Shown here piece by piece: positions 61,108 through 64,000 of a DNA stretch of 64,000 nucleotides (positions within the stretch are counted from its first letter, which is position 1; each line of letters opens with the position of its first letter). This DNA is from Flavobacterium aquiphilum. Its GTDB lineage: Bacteria > Bacteroidota > Bacteroidia > Flavobacteriales > Flavobacteriaceae. The stretch spans positions 1,178,001 to 1,242,000 of the forward strand of contig NZ_CP114288.1 in assembly GCF_027111335.1 (NCBI RefSeq). Direction: 5' to 3'. The position numbers and the translations under genes were made by a program. The notes beneath the pieces were generated by a model. It was not told the DNA's origin. It did no database searches and saw only the letters and a program-made list of their open reading frames with translations.

Positions 61108-61920
61108 ATGAAGGTTTTAAAAAACATTCTCCGGTTTTACATAAATAGTAGCATTCATGTAGCTCTATCCTGCTTTGCTTTGGTGCAAATTACATTCCAT
61201 GTGTTCCATATTCCGTATAATGAGGCGATGGCATTGTTCGTTTTTTTCGGAACAATTGTCGGCTATAATTTTGTGAAATATGATGCCTTGGTTCGGGTGA
61301 AGAAAAAAATAGTCAGGAAGCAGTTGAAGATTATTGCCGTTTTGAGCTTTATTTCATTTTTGCTCGTGGGATATTATTTTTTTCATTTAAAACAAATTAC
61401 GCAAATTGTCTCTGTTGGAATTCTTGCTATAACAGCGCTATATACTTTGCCTTTTTTCCCGAATAGAAGAAATGCGAGAAACTGGGCTGGCGTAAAAATT
61501 TATATAGTATCGCTTTGTTGGGTGGGAGCGACTTTGGTTTTACCTTTAATAAATGCCGAAATCCCGTTTACATCTGATTTTTTCATAAAATGCATTCAGC
61601 GGTTTATTTTGGTTTTTGTGCTGATTTTGGTTTTTGAAATAATCGATTTGGCAAATGACGATCCTCATTTAAAGACCGTTCCGCAGATGATTGGCGTAAA
61701 AAAGACGAAGCTTTTAGGTTTTTTATTGTTGATTCCTTTTTGGTTTTTGGAAATTTTTATATCAACATTCAATTACCATGATGCTGTCATAAATCTTGTT
61801 ATGGTAATCATGCTGATGTTGTTTATATATTTTGCAAATACAAACCGATCCAAATATTATACTTCCTTTTGGGTCGAAGCAGTGCCGATTTTGTGGTGGT
61901 TGATGGTTGTTTTTTTGTAA
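61108..61920 (+). CDS. UbiA-like membrane protein
   Basis: This protein of about 270 residues has seven or eight membrane helices, starting at MKVLKNILRFYINSSIHVAL. The ATG at 61108 is chosen over a TTG at 61093. The second Asp-rich motif of prenyltransferases seems present (EIIDLANDDPHLKTVPQMIG), but the first NDxxD motif is replaced by NFVKYDALVRVKK. It may be a diverged UbiA family protein with a changed or lost activity. It diverges from gcvP. Confidence 0.65.
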   Translation: MKVLKNILRFYINSSIHVALSCFALVQITFHVFHIPYNEAMALFVFFGTIVGYNFVKYDALVRVKKKIVRKQLKIIAVLSFISFLLVGYYFFHLKQITQIVSVGILAITALYTLPFFPNRRNARNWAGVKIYIVSLCWVGATLVLPLINAEIPFTSDFFIKCIQRFILVFVLILVFEIIDLANDDPHLKTVPQMIGVKKTKLLGFLLLIPFWFLEIFISTFNYHDAVINLVMVIMLMLFIYFANTNRSKYYTSFWVEAVPILWWLMVVFL

Positions 61921-62064
61921 AGTTGCTGAGTCTCTGAGAGGCTATGATTTTAAGTTTTTCTTTTAAAATCAAAAGACAAAAAACGTGATTTTAGTGAACG
62001 TATTTACTGAATTCATACTAATATTGATAAGTAGGAAAATTTTTAGGAGTTTTTGAAATGAAAA

Positions 62065-62090
62065 AACCCGAAGCGGAAAGGCTTCGGGTT
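62065..62090 (-). terminator. Terminator of the minus-strand membrane-protein operon
   Basis: Perfect 10-bp hairpin aacccgaagc / gcttcgggtt with a 6-nt loop, 16 nt past the stop at 62106, with a T-run on the minus strand. Confidence 0.8.
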
Positions 62091-62105
62091 GATAAACTAA
62101 AAAAA

Positions 62106-62492
62106 TCAAGCTTTAAAAACTAATCTTTCTTCCTCCTGTGCTTCTTTGGCTTTTCTTTTTCCTCTGAAGAAGAAATACAAGTTCAGGAACAGCATGATTC
62201 CAAGATAGATAGAAAATCCTCCTATTTTGTAACTCAGTGCTTCAATAAGAGATTGATAGCTATCGTTATAGATACTCAATCTCAGAATCATTAAGGCAAA
62301 ACCTAGATTAAGAAGGTAGAATCCTGTTTCAAAAAGTTTGTTTGTGGCCTGCGCAATTTCTTCTCTGCCTCTAAAAATATCTAGCATAAATATTTTTCCG
62401 TTTTTGAAAAGAGTTTTTGAAACATAGTAAGTAAGGAATAAAGCGACTGGTAAATAGACAGCGTAACCGATTAAAATTTTTGTAGTTTCCAT
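62106..62492 (-). CDS. Small four-helix membrane protein, paralogue A
   Basis: This 128-residue membrane protein of unknown function has helices near ILIGYAVYLPVALFLTYYV, FYLLNLGFALMILRL and GGFSIYLGIMLFLNLYFFF. The phrase KNGKIFMLDIFRGREEIAQA and the FYLLNLGFALM segment match the next gene (KNGNIYVAELIPNHADICQK; YYLLNIGYCAM), so the two are paralogues. It is 11 nt after the sister gene. The C-terminal tail is charged (KRKAKEAQEEERL). Confidence 0.75.
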   Translation of the reverse strand: METTKILIGYAVYLPVALFLTYYVSKTLFKNGKIFMLDIFRGREEIAQATNKLFETGFYLLNLGFALMILRLSIYNDSYQSLIEALSYKIGGFSIYLGIMLFLNLYFFFRGKRKAKEAQEEERLVFKA

Positions 62493-62503
62493 GATAATAA
62501 ATG

Positions 62504-62851
62504 TTATTTAATTAATTTATGAATGTATTTGGTTAGGATAATAATATTGAAATAGTGTAATAATGATATGATGAAAATAATTAGTGCTGATTTTATTCCG
62601 ATGGTTTCTATTAATTGGGGTGAAGAAGTTATTTTTTGCCAGGAAATTAGGGTCATTGCACAATAACCAATATTTAGGAGGTAGTAGCCCAATAGTAAAA
62701 CTTGATTGATTTTTTGACAGATGTCTGCGTGGTTTGGGATCAATTCAGCCACGTAGATGTTTCCGTTTTTGTAGCATATTTTTCCAACTTTCAGAATGAT
62801 AAAAATCGTAATGCTGAGATAGATTAAATATCCGATGATGTTGAAATTCAT
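62504..62851 (-). CDS. Small four-helix membrane protein, paralogue B
   Basis: This 115-residue membrane protein of unknown function is homologous to its downstream neighbour over its whole length. Helices: MNFNIIGYLIYLSITIFIIL, LLLGYYLLNIGYCAM and IKSALIIFIISLLHYFNIII. The two genes and the regulator upstream look like one operon, though 67 nt separate the regulator. Paralogous pairs of small membrane proteins may work as hetero-oligomers; that is inference. Confidence 0.75.
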   Translation of the reverse strand: MNFNIIGYLIYLSITIFIILKVGKICYKNGNIYVAELIPNHADICQKINQVLLLGYYLLNIGYCAMTLISWQKITSSPQLIETIGIKSALIIFIISLLHYFNIIILTKYIHKLIK

Positions 62852-62918
62852 AATTATTTATTTTTAAATTTTTAAACTTTCAGAAAAAATTGAAACTTAG
62901 TGATAAATTTTTTTATTG

Positions 62919-63422
62919 TTACTTCATAATTTTTAAAACCAATTTAGCTAGCCAATTTTCATTGAATTCAGTCATTTTGTCCAAGACATTATCCGCTTTT
63001 AAAACAAAATCATACAATTTAGTAGTTTGGTCAACAAAGTGTTTTTCTTCGGCTGAATCTTTTGCTTCAATAGTCGAAACTTCTTTTAGGATTTTAAGAG
63101 CCGGTTTGATTTCTCTCCTGCTTCTTTCTCTCGAAATTTTGGAAGCTAGTTCATCTAAATCCTTTTCGGCTGTAAAGAATTCTTTTCTTTCGCCAGCTTT
63201 GTATTCTTTGTAAACAATTCCCCAATCCATTAAAGCTCTCAGGTTCATACTTGCGTTTCCGCGTGAAATTTGTAATTCGTCCATAATGTCTTCCATAGAA
63301 ACAGCTTCGTTTGAGACCATTAATAAAGCATGGATTTGTGCCATGGTTTTATTAATTCCCCATTGAGAACCTAATGCTCCCCAGGTTTGTACAAACTTAT
63401 TTTTTGCTTCTTTGAATTCCAT
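62919..63422 (-). CDS. GbsR/MarR-family transcriptional regulator
   Basis: This 167-residue winged-helix regulator starts at the ATG at 63422 (MEFKEAKNKFVQTWGALGSQ); ten residues of an upstream extension are unlikely. The HTH is SMEDIMDELQISRGNASMNLRALMDWGIV (residues about 48-76), typical of GbsR-type MarR proteins, followed by a helical dimerisation region. It lies upstream of the two paralogous membrane genes, which it may control. Confidence 0.88.
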   Translation of the reverse strand: MEFKEAKNKFVQTWGALGSQWGINKTMAQIHALLMVSNEAVSMEDIMDELQISRGNASMNLRALMDWGIVYKEYKAGERKEFFTAEKDLDELASKISRERSRREIKPALKILKEVSTIEAKDSAEEKHFVDQTTKLYDFVLKADNVLDKMTEFNENWLAKLVLKIMK

Positions 63423-63805
63423 TTTTGGATTTATTTCCTTTTGTTGGAACAAATATAAATAAAAGTTTTTAAACTTTCAAAAATAATTGAAAGTTTAATT
63501 ATAGAATATTTAGCCTAAAACTTAAAGTAGTAATTATCTCATGCTTTGTTTTGTTTCTTTTATGACTAAAAATTTTTGTTTCATATCATTTTTTTAATTA
63601 ATTCTATAAGTCTAGTGTAGTTTTGAAATAAAAAGACGTTTGTGTTTGATTATCAGTGATGTATATGAATTTGTTTTCTGTTTTTTAATGTTATCTATTG
63701 ATTTTGTAAAAAAAGCAATTATAAAAGTGGAGCAGATCCCACTCAAAAAAACGAGGCGGTTCTGAAAAGCCTAACGAGTAAGAAAAAACAAAAAAATTAG
63801 GAATC
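63423..63805. other. Leader region before the DUF1842 gene
   Basis: No gene in this 383-nt spacer. Positions 63726-63775 may be weakly structured (gtgg...ccac, aggc...gcct, actc...gagt short pairings). No known riboswitch family was recognised. Confidence 0.4.
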
Positions 63806-64000
63806 ATGGCAGATTTATTAGCAGGTGCTTATTTAGCAAAGGGTACAATTGGAAATGTTGGAACACCAGGTGCTCCAATCGCAACTTTTAGTTTAGTGGT
63901 GGTACCATCACAACATACCGTAACTGGTACAGTGGTAATTACTCAGGCAGTAAGTGGTCCTGATAGTCACATTGTTGTTCAGGTAAAGGGAAGGATATAT
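63806..64000 (+). CDS. DUF1842 domain-containing protein (partial)
   Basis: Only the first 65 residues are in the window; the frame is open to the right edge. It starts MADLLAGAYLAKGTIGNVGT and continues GAPIATFSLVVVPSQHTVTG, like DUF1842 proteins, a beta-rich family of unknown function. No signal peptide is visible. A gga-rich stretch (aattaggaatc) just before the ATG could serve as a weak ribosome site. Confidence 0.7.
   Translation, partial: MADLLAGAYLAKGTIGNVGTPGAPIATFSLVVVPSQHTVTGTVVITQAVSGPDSHIVVQVKGRIY

Noticed and set aside
1..64000. CRISPR array
   Set aside because: No series of evenly spaced direct repeats with unique spacers was seen. The only tandem array is the three-unit 16-bp repeat at 14005-14052, which has no spacers, and there are no cas genes.

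Overview
The window looks like chromosome of a Flavobacterium-type member of the Bacteroidota. It is AT-rich, has promoters of the TTTG / TAnnTTTG kind, lacks strong Shine-Dalgarno sites, and carries families typical of the group: DUF4468, AsmA, a single-chain GcvP, ExbBD/TonB, and Mla without a signal-rich operon. No species can be fixed from the sequence alone.

Region 1 (1-3420) is a minus-strand arsenic operon, read arsR, an ArsN-like GNAT, a DUF6428 protein, an ArsC-like phosphatase, then ACR3 cut by the left edge. A DUF4468 gene follows, set in relic-rich DNA. Region 2 (about 3.5-26 kb) is an accessory island. At its left are a SIR2-like protein and a RecB-like nuclease/helicase. Next comes a long co-directional minus-strand defence cluster read hsdR, ParA-like ATPase, SIR2, YhcG-type nuclease, hsdM, hsdS, an orphan 205-residue protein and an anti-phage dCTP deaminase (avcD). 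Behind it is a mobilisation relic (MobC and an oriT-like palindrome but no relaxase), an XRE regulator divergent from a HEPN-like gene, and a large serine recombinase whose reading frame runs into an intact tRNA-Val(TAC). That tRNA marks the right end. The left end is unresolved, but a tRNA-3'-end-like relic with its own terminator lies at 3536-3575.

Region 3 (26-64 kb) is ordinary core chromosome: glycosyltransferases, miaE, an AsmA protein, folC, exbB/exbD, tonB, an amino-acid dehydrogenase, anmK, an acyl-CoA dehydrogenase, a Crp/Fnr regulator, and a cluster of small redox and stress enzymes with an AraC regulator. It continues with a TANGO2/ATP-grasp/LysE group, a SprT-like protein, mannose-1-phosphate guanylyltransferase, an MlaFE transporter, a KAS III enzyme, gcvP, a UbiA-like membrane protein, two paralogous membrane proteins beside a GbsR/MarR regulator, and the start of a DUF1842 gene at the right edge. 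Many intergenic gaps hold long perfect hairpins. Three of them belong to one repeat family with conserved ends and a variable hairpin core.

The most unusual object is the ParA-SIR2 pair (15338-17220). Its genes overlap by 4 nt and sit inside a type I restriction operon. A 28-nt fragment resembling the start of hsdM lies just behind the pair, which suggests it was inserted by operon shuffling. It is a good candidate for an undescribed two-gene defence module.
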